Assembly: GCA_047618185.1 (NCBI GenBank)
Contig: JBLHKZ010000044.1
Span: forward strand, 1-27,449
Origin: JAYPEY01 sp047618185
GTDB taxonomy: Bacteria; Verrucomicrobiota; Verrucomicrobiia; Limisphaerales; JAYPEY01
Reading direction: 5' to 3'
Length of the DNA stretch: 27,449 nt
This document shows positions 8,966 through 17,453 of the stretch, piece after piece (the first letter of the stretch is position 1; each line of letters opens with the position of its first letter). The notes below the pieces were generated by a model. It had not been told where the DNA came from, made no database searches, and saw only the letters and a program-made list of their open reading frames with translations. Both the position numbers and the translations under genes were made by a program.

Positions 8966-10204
8966 ATGGAAAAATCTTCCCGCGTTTTACTGGTCGTCGA
9001 TGACGACGAAGGTCCCCGGCAATCGCTCGATCTCGTATTCCGCGACTATTATGAGACGCTCCTCGCTGCCAGCGGCGAGGAGGCGATTCGAATCGCCAGC
9101 TCGCGCAAAATCGACACCGCGATTGTCGACATCCGCATGCCCGGGATGTCAGGAGTCGAGACTCTTGGCAAATTGAAGGAGATCGACCCGGCGATTGAAG
9201 TGGTGGTGCTGACGGCCTTTGAAACCTTGGACACGGCCCGTAAAGCGCTGCGCCTGGGCGCATTCGACTATCTTTCCAAGCCGTTCGATATTTCCGCGAT
9301 TCGCGCTTCGATAGCCCATGCGATGGAGCGTCGGGATGTGTCTGAAGGAATTCTTGCCAGCGACCGAGAGCTGGACGGGCTTCGCCAGTCCATCTACGAT
9401 CATAAGATGGGAGAGCAGATGGCCCGGACAAAAGGTGAAATCTATGCCAGCGTGATTCATGACATCAACGGGCCGATGACCGTGATCTCCGGATTTATTG
9501 ACATCATTAATTACAATGTCAATCAGGTCCGTCGGCTGGACGGGGCCAATCTGGAAGAGCTCAAATCTCATCTGGCGCAGATCACCAGGCAGGTGGACGC
9601 GTGCATCAATATTTCTCATCGGTATCTGGGGTTCTTTCGCAAGCAGCGTGACCAGACCGCCGAGGTCAGTGTCAATCATGCGTTGGCCGATCTGGTCGAG
9701 TTGTTGCGCGTGCATCCCTCGGCCAAGAATAATCAGCTTGAGTGCCAGTCATTAGAGACGGATTGCGCGGTCATTATCAACGGGACGGATTTCATTCAGA
9801 GCCTGCTTAATCTGGCGATCAACGGATTGCAAAGCGCGACGGACTCCCATTCCGTCAAGATTGCCGCCAGCAAGATCGATGAGCCATTGGATCTCGCCAA
9901 GTTTTCCGATAGTCCCGTCGAACGTTTCGTCAATCGAGAGGGATTCGACAACACCGCTCCTTTGATTGCGATTTCGATTTCGGACGACGGCGGCGGGATT
10001 CCGGCCGAGGTGGTGGAGAAGCTTTTCGACACGTATGTGACGACCAAGTGCGAGGGCGAAGGCACGGGGTTGGGACTGGCGATCACGCAGCGATCCGTGA
10101 AGGAGGCGAACGGCGCCATTCACCTGACGACGGAACTGGGTCGCGGCACGACGTTCACCCTCTACTTTCCGGGCAGAATGGCTCACCACGGCGGGCGTTT
10201 CTGA
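8966..10204 (+). CDS. Response regulator fused to an intact histidine kinase domain (PhcR/PhcQ-like)
   Basis: 412 residues, 63 bp after the previous gene and probably in the same transcript. The receiver has VVDDDE (D12-D14), phosphoacceptor D55 in AIVDIRMPG and K105 in YLSKPFD, close to NtrC-type receivers. A linker helix leads to the kinase with ASVIHDINGPM (His165), LLNLAINGL, SDDGGGIP and GTGLGLAI, so all catalytic boxes are present, unlike its upstream neighbour. There is no membrane segment and no DNA-binding domain, so it is a soluble relay protein. An AGGG stretch upstream of the ATG is a plausible ribosome site. With the upstream gene it makes a PhcR/PhcQ-like pair, but which is orthologous to which cannot be judged by eye. 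Confidence 0.9.
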   Translation: MEKSSRVLLVVDDDEGPRQSLDLVFRDYYETLLAASGEEAIRIASSRKIDTAIVDIRMPGMSGVETLGKLKEIDPAIEVVVLTAFETLDTARKALRLGAFDYLSKPFDISAIRASIAHAMERRDVSEGILASDRELDGLRQSIYDHKMGEQMARTKGEIYASVIHDINGPMTVISGFIDIINYNVNQVRRLDGANLEELKSHLAQITRQVDACINISHRYLGFFRKQRDQTAEVSVNHALADLVELLRVHPSAKNNQLECQSLETDCAVIINGTDFIQSLLNLAINGLQSATDSHSVKIAASKIDEPLDLAKFSDSPVERFVNREGFDNTAPLIAISISDDGGGIPAEVVEKLFDTYVTTKCEGEGTGLGLAITQRSVKEANGAIHLTTELGRGTTFTLYFPGRMAHHGGRF

Positions 10205-10288
10205 GCTCTCTTCGCGCCAGCGCTCGGCTGCGCCGCCGGTGTTTTCGCTCGCCATTGTTTTCGGTTCCATGTTCCTTTGGCCTGCAAC

Positions 10289-10888
10289 GTGAAACTTCTG
10301 GGACTTACAGGCGGGATCGGCATGGGGAAATCCGCCGCCGGCCATTGGCTCGAACGCCATGGCCTGCAGGGCGTGGATTCTGATGTTGTCGCGCGCGACG
10401 TCTGCGCGCCAGGGACGGCCGCGTTGGCCGCGATTCGCGAACGTTTCGGGACTGAGGTGATCGCTTCCGACGGGAGCCTACGGCGGGACGAAATGGCTCG
10501 TCGCGTTTTTGGCGATGAGGAAGCCAGGAAGGCGCTGGAGGCGATCTTGCATCCGAGAATACGAAGCGTGTGGAAGGCTGAGACGCAGCGTTGGCGGGGC
10601 GAGGGCCGCATTGCCGGCGCTGTGCAAATTCCGTTGCTCTTCGAAACTGCCGCCGAGAACGAATTTGACGCGGTGATCTGTCTGGCTTGTTCCGCCGAAA
10701 TTCAGAAAGCTCGCCTTTTGGGGCGCGGCTGGGACGAGGCTCAAATCGCCGGGCGAATCGGGACTCAACTCCCGATCGAGGAGAAGATTGATCGTTCGGA
10801 CTTTGTTGTGTGGAACGAGTCCGGACTGGATGAGCTGGGCGAGCAGCTTGAGCGCATCCTGCAGGAACTGGGCATCGCCCCAGATTGA
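10289..10888 (+). CDS. coaE: Dephospho-CoA kinase
   Basis: Catalyses the last step of coenzyme A synthesis, ATP-dependent phosphorylation of the 3'-hydroxyl of dephospho-CoA. The P-loop GLTGGIGMGKS lies at the very N-terminus, as usual for CoaE, followed by the adenylate-kinase-like pattern GVDSDVVARD, LEAILHPRIR and the lid region ARLLGRGWDEAQIAGRI. With the GTG start at 10289 the protein is 199 residues beginning MKLLGLTGG, which fits the family; the upstream in-frame TTG at 10277 would add four untypical residues. No clear ribosome site precedes it. Only 9 bp separate it from glgB, so the two are probably co-transcribed although their functions are unrelated. Confidence 0.93.
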   Translation: MKLLGLTGGIGMGKSAAGHWLERHGLQGVDSDVVARDVCAPGTAALAAIRERFGTEVIASDGSLRRDEMARRVFGDEEARKALEAILHPRIRSVWKAETQRWRGEGRIAGAVQIPLLFETAAENEFDAVICLACSAEIQKARLLGRGWDEAQIAGRIGTQLPIEEKIDRSDFVVWNESGLDELGEQLERILQELGIAPD

Positions 10889-10897
10889 TTCAAGAAT

Positions 10898-13102
10898 ATG
10901 TTGCTGACAACCGAAGAACGCGAACGGCTGGTGAATGTTCGCCACAATCTTCCGCACCAGCTGCTGGGTATGCATCGCCTGGGCGACGGCTCGGGGCTCG
11001 TCGTTCGGACGCTCGCTCCGGGCGCCGCATCGGTGGCCGTCGAGTCCGTTCACGAGGCAGACAAGCCCGGCTTTACGCTCGAGCGCATTGATGACGCCGG
11101 ATTGTTTGAGGGCGTCACCCAGGACGCGACGGAAGTCTACGCCTACGACCTGGTCATCACGGACGGAGAGGGAAATGTTCGGAAGACTCGCGACGCGTAT
11201 TCCTTTCTTTCGTCGCTTGGCGAGACCGACCTGTATCTGCTTGGCGAGGGGCGGGAAATGAGCATCTATGACAAGCTCGGAGCGCACGCGCGCGAGTTTG
11301 ACGGCGTTCACGGCGTTAGTTTTGGTGTTTGGGCGCCCAATGCCCAGGCGGTCAGCGTTGTCGGCGATTTCAATGATTGGGATGGTCGATGTCACGCCAT
11401 GCGGTCGCTCGGCGGCTCGGGCGTGTGGGAGATATTTGTGCCCGGCGTCGGGGAGGGCTCGCTTTACAAGTTTGAAATCAAGGGACCGGATGGCCATGCG
11501 AACGTGAAGACCGATCCCTATGGTTTCTTTTTTGAAATCGCGCCCAAGAACGCGGCGATTGTCTGGAACAACGCGAAGTTTGAATGGAGCGATCAAGAGT
11601 GGTTGGAAAAGCGCGCGGCGTCCGAGCCCTTGCGAGAGCCGCTGAGTATCTACGAAGTCCACCTGGGCTCGTGGCGGAAGAAGACGAAAGCCGAATCCCT
11701 GAGCTACCGCGATCTGGCGGCGCCGTTGGTGGAGTATCTTCAGAAAATGGGATTCACGCATGTTGAGCTCATGCCTGCGGCGGAACACGCCTACTATCCG
11801 TCATGGGGCTATCAGGTGACCGGCTTCTTCGCCCCGACCAGCCGCTTTGGCACACCGGATGATTTTCAATATCTCGTTGATGAGCTGCACGCGGCCGACA
11901 TTGGCGTCATCGTCGATTGGGTGCCGGCGCATTTTCCGAAGGATGAATGGGCGTTGGCAAAGTTCGACGGCACGGCTCTCTACGAGCATGCGGACCCGCG
12001 CATGGGCGAACATCAGGACTGGGGCACGCTAATCTTCAATTTCGGGCGTCACGAGGTGCGCAATTTCCTTGTCGCTAACGCGCGATTCTGGATCGAGCGC
12101 TTTCACATCGACGGGCTTCGCGTCGACGCGGTCGCCTCCATGCTTTATCTCGATTACTCGCGCGAGGAGGGCCAATGGATTCCCAACGAATTTGGCGGCC
12201 GCGAGAATCTGGAAGCGATTGCTTTTCTCAAGGAGTTCAATCATCAGGTTCATACGGATTTTCCCGGAGTGATGACGATCGCGGAGGAGTCGACCGCCTG
12301 GCCGCAGGTGACGCGCCCTCCCTACGTCGGCGGTCTGGGTTTTACCTTCAAGTGGAACATGGGTTGGATGCACGACACCCTGGGCTACCTCGGCCGCGAG
12401 CCGGTGCATCGCCAGCATCATCAGAACGATCTGACCTTCGCCACGATCTATCAGCATAATGAGAATTTTATTCTGCCGTTGTCGCATGACGAAGTCGTCC
12501 ACGGCAAAGGCACGCTGCTCGGTCGAATGCCCGGCGACGAGTGGCAGAAGTTTGCCAATCTTCGCGTCCTGCTGGGCTACCAATGGCTGTTCTCGGGCAA
12601 GCAGTTGATGTTCATGGGCGGAGAGATTGGCGAATCTGCGGAATGGAATGAAAATGGCGAAATTAATTGGAGCCTGCTCGACAAGGGGCCCTTTCATCGC
12701 GGTGTCCAGAGCTTCGTTGCCGACCTGAACCGGGTTTACAAATCCGAGCCCGCTTTGTGGCGGTCCGACTATTCTCAGGATGGCTTTTCGTGGGTCGATT
12801 GTTCTGATCATAAGCAGAGCGTGCTGTCGTTTCTCCGCCGCACGGACGACGGCGGCCGGCCTATTCTGGTCGTGTTGAATCTGACGCCCGTCGCGCGCTC
12901 TCTCTATCGACTGGGATTGCCTGGCGGTGGAGCCTGGGTGGAGATCCTGAACAGCGACGCGGAAATCTATGGCGGAAGCAATGTCGGCAATGCGGGCGGG
13001 ATTACTGCCGAAGAGGAAGAATGTCACGGTCATCCCTGGTCGGCGGAGTTTTCCCTGCCGCCGCTGAGCGTGATCGCGTTTCGTTCCGAAGCCGAGGTTT
13101 GA
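10898..13102 (+). CDS. glgB: 1,4-alpha-glucan branching enzyme
   Basis: 734 residues, the usual full length. It introduces alpha-1,6 branches into glycogen. Domain order is an N-terminal N1 module, a CBM48 domain (about 130-225; FGVWAPNAQAVSVVGDFNDW), a GH13 barrel and a C-terminal beta domain. The catalytic triad is visible as D410 in GLRVDAVASM, E463 in TIAEESTAW and D531 in LPLSHDEVVHGK; the spacing of 53 and 68 residues equals that of the E. coli enzyme (405, 458, 526). The barrel also has DWVPAHFPKD and the HxxHQNDLTF region typical of branching enzymes. No glgA, glgC, glgP or glgX is nearby, so glycogen genes are scattered in this genome. Confidence 0.97.
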   Translation: MLLTTEERERLVNVRHNLPHQLLGMHRLGDGSGLVVRTLAPGAASVAVESVHEADKPGFTLERIDDAGLFEGVTQDATEVYAYDLVITDGEGNVRKTRDAYSFLSSLGETDLYLLGEGREMSIYDKLGAHAREFDGVHGVSFGVWAPNAQAVSVVGDFNDWDGRCHAMRSLGGSGVWEIFVPGVGEGSLYKFEIKGPDGHANVKTDPYGFFFEIAPKNAAIVWNNAKFEWSDQEWLEKRAASEPLREPLSIYEVHLGSWRKKTKAESLSYRDLAAPLVEYLQKMGFTHVELMPAAEHAYYPSWGYQVTGFFAPTSRFGTPDDFQYLVDELHAADIGVIVDWVPAHFPKDEWALAKFDGTALYEHADPRMGEHQDWGTLIFNFGRHEVRNFLVANARFWIERFHIDGLRVDAVASMLYLDYSREEGQWIPNEFGGRENLEAIAFLKEFNHQVHTDFPGVMTIAEESTAWPQVTRPPYVGGLGFTFKWNMGWMHDTLGYLGREPVHRQHHQNDLTFATIYQHNENFILPLSHDEVVHGKGTLLGRMPGDEWQKFANLRVLLGYQWLFSGKQLMFMGGEIGESAEWNENGEINWSLLDKGPFHRGVQSFVADLNRVYKSEPALWRSDYSQDGFSWVDCSDHKQSVLSFLRRTDDGGRPILVVLNLTPVARSLYRLGLPGGGAWVEILNSDAEIYGGSNVGNAGGITAEEEECHGHPWSAEFSLPPLSVIAFRSEAEV

Positions 13103-13155
13103 GACTGTTTTCCGGGCCGGACACTATTTTCTCCGCGAAAAAGCAGCTCGTCGAA

Positions 13156-13185
13156 TTGGCGAATTTGCCGATCACGTGTTAGGCT
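13156..13185 (+). promoter_or_regulatory. Candidate promoter of the ClpX-like gene
   Basis: TTGGCG at 13156-13161 is followed after 17-18 nt by TTAGGC/TAGGCT (13179-13185). The predicted transcript start would fall only a few bases before the ATG at 13195, giving a leaderless or nearly leaderless mRNA, which agrees with the lack of a ribosome site there. The -10 match is poor, so this is tentative. Confidence 0.3.
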
Positions 13186-13194
13186 CCGGGCCTT

Positions 13195-14862
13195 ATGAGT
13201 GACGACAGTCCCAAACAGGATCCAACTCCGGAAGAGCTGCAGAAGAAGATGCAGGAGATGTTCAAGCAGGGTTTCCCTGGAGCGCCTCCTTTCATGTTTT
13301 CGACGCCCGGCGCGCCGAACGCGACCCCGCAAGCCGGGGAGCCCGATGAGGAGGAAGAGGAGGAGCCCTACAATTTCTCCTTCGATTCCAAGCCGAAGGA
13401 AGTGAAGGAACATCTCGATCGCTTCGTGATCAAGCAGGATGAGGCCAAGAAGGTGCTGAGCGTGGCGCTGTGCGATCATTATCACCACGTCCGCATGGCA
13501 GTGGAAGGCAAGGATCAGCCCAATTACGCCAAGCAAAACATCCTGTTGATCGGTCCCACGGGCGTCGGCAAGACCTACCTGATCCGGAGCATCGCGGATC
13601 TGATCGGCGTGCCCTTCGTCAAGGCCGACGCCACCAAGTTTTCCGAAACCGGTTACGTCGGCGGCGACGCCGAAGATCTCGTGCGGGATTTGCTGCGCCA
13701 GGCCGAGGGCGACGTTCAGCGCGCGGAGTACGGGATTATCTACATCGATGAGATCGACAAGATCGCCGCAGCGGGCAACCAGGGCGGACGCGACGTCAGC
13801 GGCCGGGGAGTGCAGACGAACCTGTTGAAGCTGATGGAGGAAACCGACGTTCCGGCGCGCGCGCCCAATGACCTCTCCGGTCAGATCCAGGCGATGATGG
13901 AGATGAATCAGGGCGGCGGCGGCGGCAAGAAACAGGCCGAGACGATCAGCACCAAGCACATTCTTTTCGTCGTCAGCGGCGCCTTCGATGGACTGGAAAA
14001 GATCACGGGCAAACGTGTTCGCGAAGCCAGCATTGGCTTTGCAGCGACCGAGGAGATGCCGCACGAAGCCGAGGAGCTGTTCGCTTTGGCGGCGACGCGG
14101 GACTTTATCGAATACGGTTTTGAACCAGAGTTCATCGGACGATTGCCCGTGCGCGTGACCTGCAACGCGCTCACCAAGGATGACCTGTTCGAGATTCTCA
14201 AGACCTCGGAAGGAAGTATCATCCGGCAGTACGAGCAAACTTTGGCAGCCTACGGCATCGAAGTTTTGTTCAAGGATGAGGGATTGCGGCGGATCGCGGA
14301 GCTCGCGGTTGAGGAGAAGACCGGCGCGCGCGGTTTGATGACCGTCGCGGAGGGCGTCTTTCGCGACCTGAAGTTTGAACTGCCCTCAACCGAAGTGAAG
14401 CGGTTCATCGTCGATGAGGCGTTGGTCAACGATCCCAAGGCCGCGTTGGAGTTACTGCTGGAGGAGCACCAAAGGCATGAGAGCGCGGTGATGCGGCAGT
14501 TGGTGCATGAGTTTGGGCAACGCTTCCAGGAGAGCCATAATCTGAATCTCACCTTCACCGACGAAGCGGCTGACATGCTCATCGCGCAGGCGTTGGAGCA
14601 ATCAACGCCGGTGCGCGATCTTTGCGCCGAGCGATTCAAGGATTTTCAATTTGGCTTGAAGCTTATCTCGCAAAACACCGCCGAAAATAATTTCGTGGTG
14701 GACGAGGAAATTGCGGCCGATCCGGAGAAAGTCCTGAGCGAAATGGTCGTGAAGAGCTACAAGTCCGGCGAAGGCAAAGCGGAGGAGGCCGACGCGGAAA
14801 AGACGTCGGGATCGGACAGCGAAGTCGAGGGCGAGTCTGAATCTGAATCAGACAAGGATTAA
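13195..14862 (+). CDS. ClpX-like AAA+ unfoldase with duplicated C-terminal small domain
   Basis: 555 residues against about 420 for ClpX. The N-terminus lacks the Cys4 zinc-binding domain and is instead a 60-residue polar/acidic tail with a run of Glu. The AAA+ core is clear: Walker A GPTGVGKT (K126), the pore-loop motif GYVGGD, Walker B IIYIDEIDK (D185, E186), an SIGF segment matching the ClpP-docking IGF loop, the arginine-containing PEFIGRLPV and sensor-2 KTGARGLM. The small domain (about 357-420) appears twice: FKDEGLRRIAELA...FIVDEALVNDP recurs at about 452-516 as FTDEAADMLIAQA...FVVDEEIAADP, offset by 95 residues. An acidic Ser/Glu-rich tail ends the protein. The IGF-like loop suggests partnership with ClpP, but no clpP is nearby. 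Substrate recognition must differ from true ClpX. The stop overlaps that of the convergent gene. Confidence 0.9.
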   Translation: MSDDSPKQDPTPEELQKKMQEMFKQGFPGAPPFMFSTPGAPNATPQAGEPDEEEEEEPYNFSFDSKPKEVKEHLDRFVIKQDEAKKVLSVALCDHYHHVRMAVEGKDQPNYAKQNILLIGPTGVGKTYLIRSIADLIGVPFVKADATKFSETGYVGGDAEDLVRDLLRQAEGDVQRAEYGIIYIDEIDKIAAAGNQGGRDVSGRGVQTNLLKLMEETDVPARAPNDLSGQIQAMMEMNQGGGGGKKQAETISTKHILFVVSGAFDGLEKITGKRVREASIGFAATEEMPHEAEELFALAATRDFIEYGFEPEFIGRLPVRVTCNALTKDDLFEILKTSEGSIIRQYEQTLAAYGIEVLFKDEGLRRIAELAVEEKTGARGLMTVAEGVFRDLKFELPSTEVKRFIVDEALVNDPKAALELLLEEHQRHESAVMRQLVHEFGQRFQESHNLNLTFTDEAADMLIAQALEQSTPVRDLCAERFKDFQFGLKLISQNTAENNFVVDEEIAADPEKVLSEMVVKSYKSGEGKAEEADAEKTSGSDSEVEGESESESDKD

Positions 14863-16475
14863 TCCGCGATTCGCGCCAACGCTCCCTCGATATCCGGTGA
14901 GTCCCACCATTGTTTTAATCCCGCGTCGCCGGCGATTACGGAGGCGGCATTGTAGCCGCAGAGGCCGGTGACGTTTCCGCCGGGGTGGGTGGAGCCGCCG
15001 CAGAGATACAGGCCCGGGATCGGAGTGCGATAGCTTCCGGCTCCAGGGAAGGGGCGATTGAATCCGATCTGGTCGTTGGCGAAGGAGCCGACCAGCAAAT
15101 CCCCTTCGGCCATATTGGGCAACGTCTGTTCCGTGTCCGCCGGGCTGAGCGCGAAATGATCCAGAATCGTGGCGTCATTGAGATTTGGAGCATAGCCCTT
15201 CCAGAATTTCAGCAGCTTGTCGCCGTGCTTGGCGCGTTCAGTTTCCCAGTTTGCGGCGTCGCCACGAAGGCGATAGGGCAGCTTCTCCCAGAGAAACGCC
15301 GCGTGCCTTCCGTCGCTGGCCTGGCTCGCGTCGAATTGCGTGTGACAGGATCCCCAGGCGACCGTGCCGGGAATATCGCCGCGTTCGTGCGCGTCCACGA
15401 TCTCGTGAAACTGCTCGAAACGCTCCAGGCCAAGAATGAGCATGAAGGCGTCTTTCAGGGCAGGATCCCTTTCGGCGGCTGTGTAGCTCGGTGTTTCCGT
15501 CAACGCGAGGTGCAGGCCGAAAAGGGGAGCGAGGAGGTTGTAGCTAAAGCCGCGCGCCTGTTCTCGAAGCGCCGCCGCGACTTCGGACTCAGGAATCAAT
15601 TGGAGGAAAGTCTGTTGCGGATTCAGGCCCGAGGCGACGAATCCATTGGCCTTGATTTGCTCGCCGTCGTTCAGCTCGATTCCGGTCGCCTTTCCTCCGC
15701 CCAGCAGGATGCGTTTGATGTCCACACCGCAGCGGATCTCTCCTCCATGCGCTTCGATGTCGGCAATGATGCCCTTGGCGAGGCTGGCTGATCCGCCGAC
15801 ACACATCTGGGCCTTGGCGGGCGAGGCAAGCAGCGAGGGGATCGCGTGTCCGAAACCCTTCATTCGAAGATCGACCTCGCGCAGTCCGTTGAAGAAAAGG
15901 AGACCCGCGCGTATGGCGTCGTCCTCGAAATTTTCGGTGACGAATTCGAGGGGCGACATTGCCGAGACTTCCAGTAACCGTCGGCCGAGCTTCGACGCCT
16001 GCAAGCGTTCGATGCGTTTCGCCGGTTCCAGGGGAGGACATTGCGCCTCGGGTATCAGGATCTGCTCTACGATCGGGCGAAACTCTTCGGTCCAACGCGC
16101 CAGCGCGTCGGCGTCTTTAGCGGAAAATGCGGCGAACGACTCGCGGGTTTTCTCAAGATCCGTCCACCATTGCAGGTTGCGTCCATCGCGCAAAACCATC
16201 GCGACGTTGAGCTCTGGTTCGAGGTAGCGCACGCCTCGCGCCTCCAGCTCCAGGTCCCGGTACCAGGGCATCTTGTTCATCGCCCGGTGATAGAAGGAAT
16301 GCGGATTGTGAAACACGCCGGGAATGCGCGGGTTCTCGGTCGTTGAAAGACCGCCGCCGGGGACTTCGGCGCGATCGACCGAAAGCGTCTTAAGTCCGCA
16401 GCGGGAAAGGTAGGCCTGTAGGATCAGCGCGTTGTGCCCCGTTCCAAGGATGATGCCGTCGTAGGATTCATTCAT
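14859..16475 (-). CDS. FAD-dependent oxidoreductase of phytoene desaturase / PYROXD2 type
   Basis: 538 residues. An N-terminal dinucleotide-binding fold (IILGTGHNALILQAYLSR) ends in an acidic residue (VDRAE, D34), then PGGGLSTTE. The C-terminal FAD motif is PGLYLCGGSTHPGGNVTG followed by GYNAASVIAGD, the layout of CrtI-family desaturases, isomerases and the PYROXD2 group. No other carotenoid gene is present, so the substrate is unknown. The enzyme follows the GNAT gene by 43 bp on the same strand, and the two probably form a transcript. Its TAA stop and that of the convergent ClpX-like gene share the palindrome TTAA at 14859-14862. No ribosome site is evident before the ATG. Confidence 0.9.
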   Translation of the reverse strand: MNESYDGIILGTGHNALILQAYLSRCGLKTLSVDRAEVPGGGLSTTENPRIPGVFHNPHSFYHRAMNKMPWYRDLELEARGVRYLEPELNVAMVLRDGRNLQWWTDLEKTRESFAAFSAKDADALARWTEEFRPIVEQILIPEAQCPPLEPAKRIERLQASKLGRRLLEVSAMSPLEFVTENFEDDAIRAGLLFFNGLREVDLRMKGFGHAIPSLLASPAKAQMCVGGSASLAKGIIADIEAHGGEIRCGVDIKRILLGGGKATGIELNDGEQIKANGFVASGLNPQQTFLQLIPESEVAAALREQARGFSYNLLAPLFGLHLALTETPSYTAAERDPALKDAFMLILGLERFEQFHEIVDAHERGDIPGTVAWGSCHTQFDASQASDGRHAAFLWEKLPYRLRGDAANWETERAKHGDKLLKFWKGYAPNLNDATILDHFALSPADTEQTLPNMAEGDLLVGSFANDQIGFNRPFPGAGSYRTPIPGLYLCGGSTHPGGNVTGLCGYNAASVIAGDAGLKQWWDSPDIEGALARIAD

Positions 16476-16484
16476 GACATTGAC

Positions 16485-16507
16485 CGCCGATTACACGGAT
16501 TGATCGG
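16485..16507. repeat. Possible copy of a short intergenic repeat
   Basis: CGCCGATTACACGGATTGAT lies between the GNAT and oxidoreductase genes. Short direct-repeat strings built on GATTACACGGATT are familiar from intergenic repeats of several bacterial phyla, including Verrucomicrobia. Only one copy is seen here, so this rests on recollection. Confidence 0.2.
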
Positions 16508-16518
16508 ATGCTGGATTC

Positions 16519-17364
16519 TCATCCGATCTCCGGCGCGGCAAGCGCCCAGATATTGTCGGGTATTCCCGGTTTTGAATTCTCGCCGAGATACATTCGTGTG
16601 AGGACGCGTTGTTGGGTGAAACCGAGCTGTTTCGCCAGATCGACCGCCGCGGTGTTCCTGTCCGGGATGTCCCAGAAAACCCGTCGGCCTCCGCTCAAAG
16701 ACAAAAGCGAATGGACGATAATCCGCCCTGCGGCCAAATCGTCGGCGACAATTGGGCCGAGATACGACGCGTTGCGACCCGGGCGCAGCATGCCGTAGCC
16801 GTCGATGTCGTTTGCGGCCGATGCGTGAATGATCGTTTGAGACTGAGCGGCCAGCGCATGCAGCATCCGCGCGCGATTCACGGCGAACGATTCGGCGTCG
16901 TAATTCTCAAGTTGAGCGATGTCGGCGGAAGCTGGCGGCGGCCTCTCGCTGTCGGGGGCGAGCCCGGCGGCTTCCCAACGGGCCAGGCTCCATTCATCCT
17001 TGAAGCCGAGTTGGTCGTAGACCGGTTTTCCCAGCGGCGTGGCGTCGAGCTTGATGCAGCGGGCGCCGTTCTGCTGAAGATGCTCAATGCAATGTTCCAG
17101 CAGGGCGTTCCCAATGCCGCGTCGTCGCATGTCCGGATGCACGATCACCATGCCAATCCAGGCAAGATCATTGGAATAGGTGGTGGTCGTCGCAGTGCCT
17201 GCAGGCTGGCCATTCCACTCGGCAATGAAGCAACCGTCGGGATCGTGCCGCAGCAGGCGCAGCCAATCGCCGGGAAGCTGATTCCAACCGGCCAGACCGC
17301 GGACGGCGTCGGCGAATTCAAGATCAGCTTCGGTCAGGGTGCGGATTTTCAAGGAGTCGCTCAT
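16519..17364 (-). CDS. GNAT N-acetyltransferase with second C-terminal acetyltransferase-like domain
   Basis: 281 residues from the ATG at 17364, chosen because the peptide then starts MSDSLKIRTLTEADL, a typical GNAT N-terminus; a TTG at 17394 would add ten untypical residues. The acetyl-CoA binding motif is WIGMVIVHPDMRRRGIGNALL. The second half (about 165-281; DGYGMLRPG, YLGPIVADD, VFWDIPDRNTAAVDLAKQLGF) resembles the Acetyltransf_18 domain (PF18014) found after a standard GNAT domain. The acceptor substrate is unknown. It is the first gene of a likely two-gene transcript with the FAD oxidoreductase. Confidence 0.9.
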   Translation of the reverse strand: MSDSLKIRTLTEADLEFADAVRGLAGWNQLPGDWLRLLRHDPDGCFIAEWNGQPAGTATTTTYSNDLAWIGMVIVHPDMRRRGIGNALLEHCIEHLQQNGARCIKLDATPLGKPVYDQLGFKDEWSLARWEAAGLAPDSERPPPASADIAQLENYDAESFAVNRARMLHALAAQSQTIIHASAANDIDGYGMLRPGRNASYLGPIVADDLAAGRIIVHSLLSLSGGRRVFWDIPDRNTAAVDLAKQLGFTQQRVLTRMYLGENSKPGIPDNIWALAAPEIG

Positions 17365-17453
17365 TGGCAAAACAGGCAAAACTGAGGCCGTCAAAGTAAG
17401 CCCGAATGTCGCCGCTCAATCAACCCGGCAATCTGTCACAGTAACTGGTTTCG

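Noticed and set aside
10205..10288. Possible terminator or promoter between the last receiver-kinase gene and coaE
   Set aside because: No stem followed by a T run and no paired -35/-10 elements stand out; transcription could read through.
10478..11788. 436-residue minus-strand frame opposite coaE and glgB
   Set aside because: It is antisense to two secure housekeeping genes and has no domain signature.
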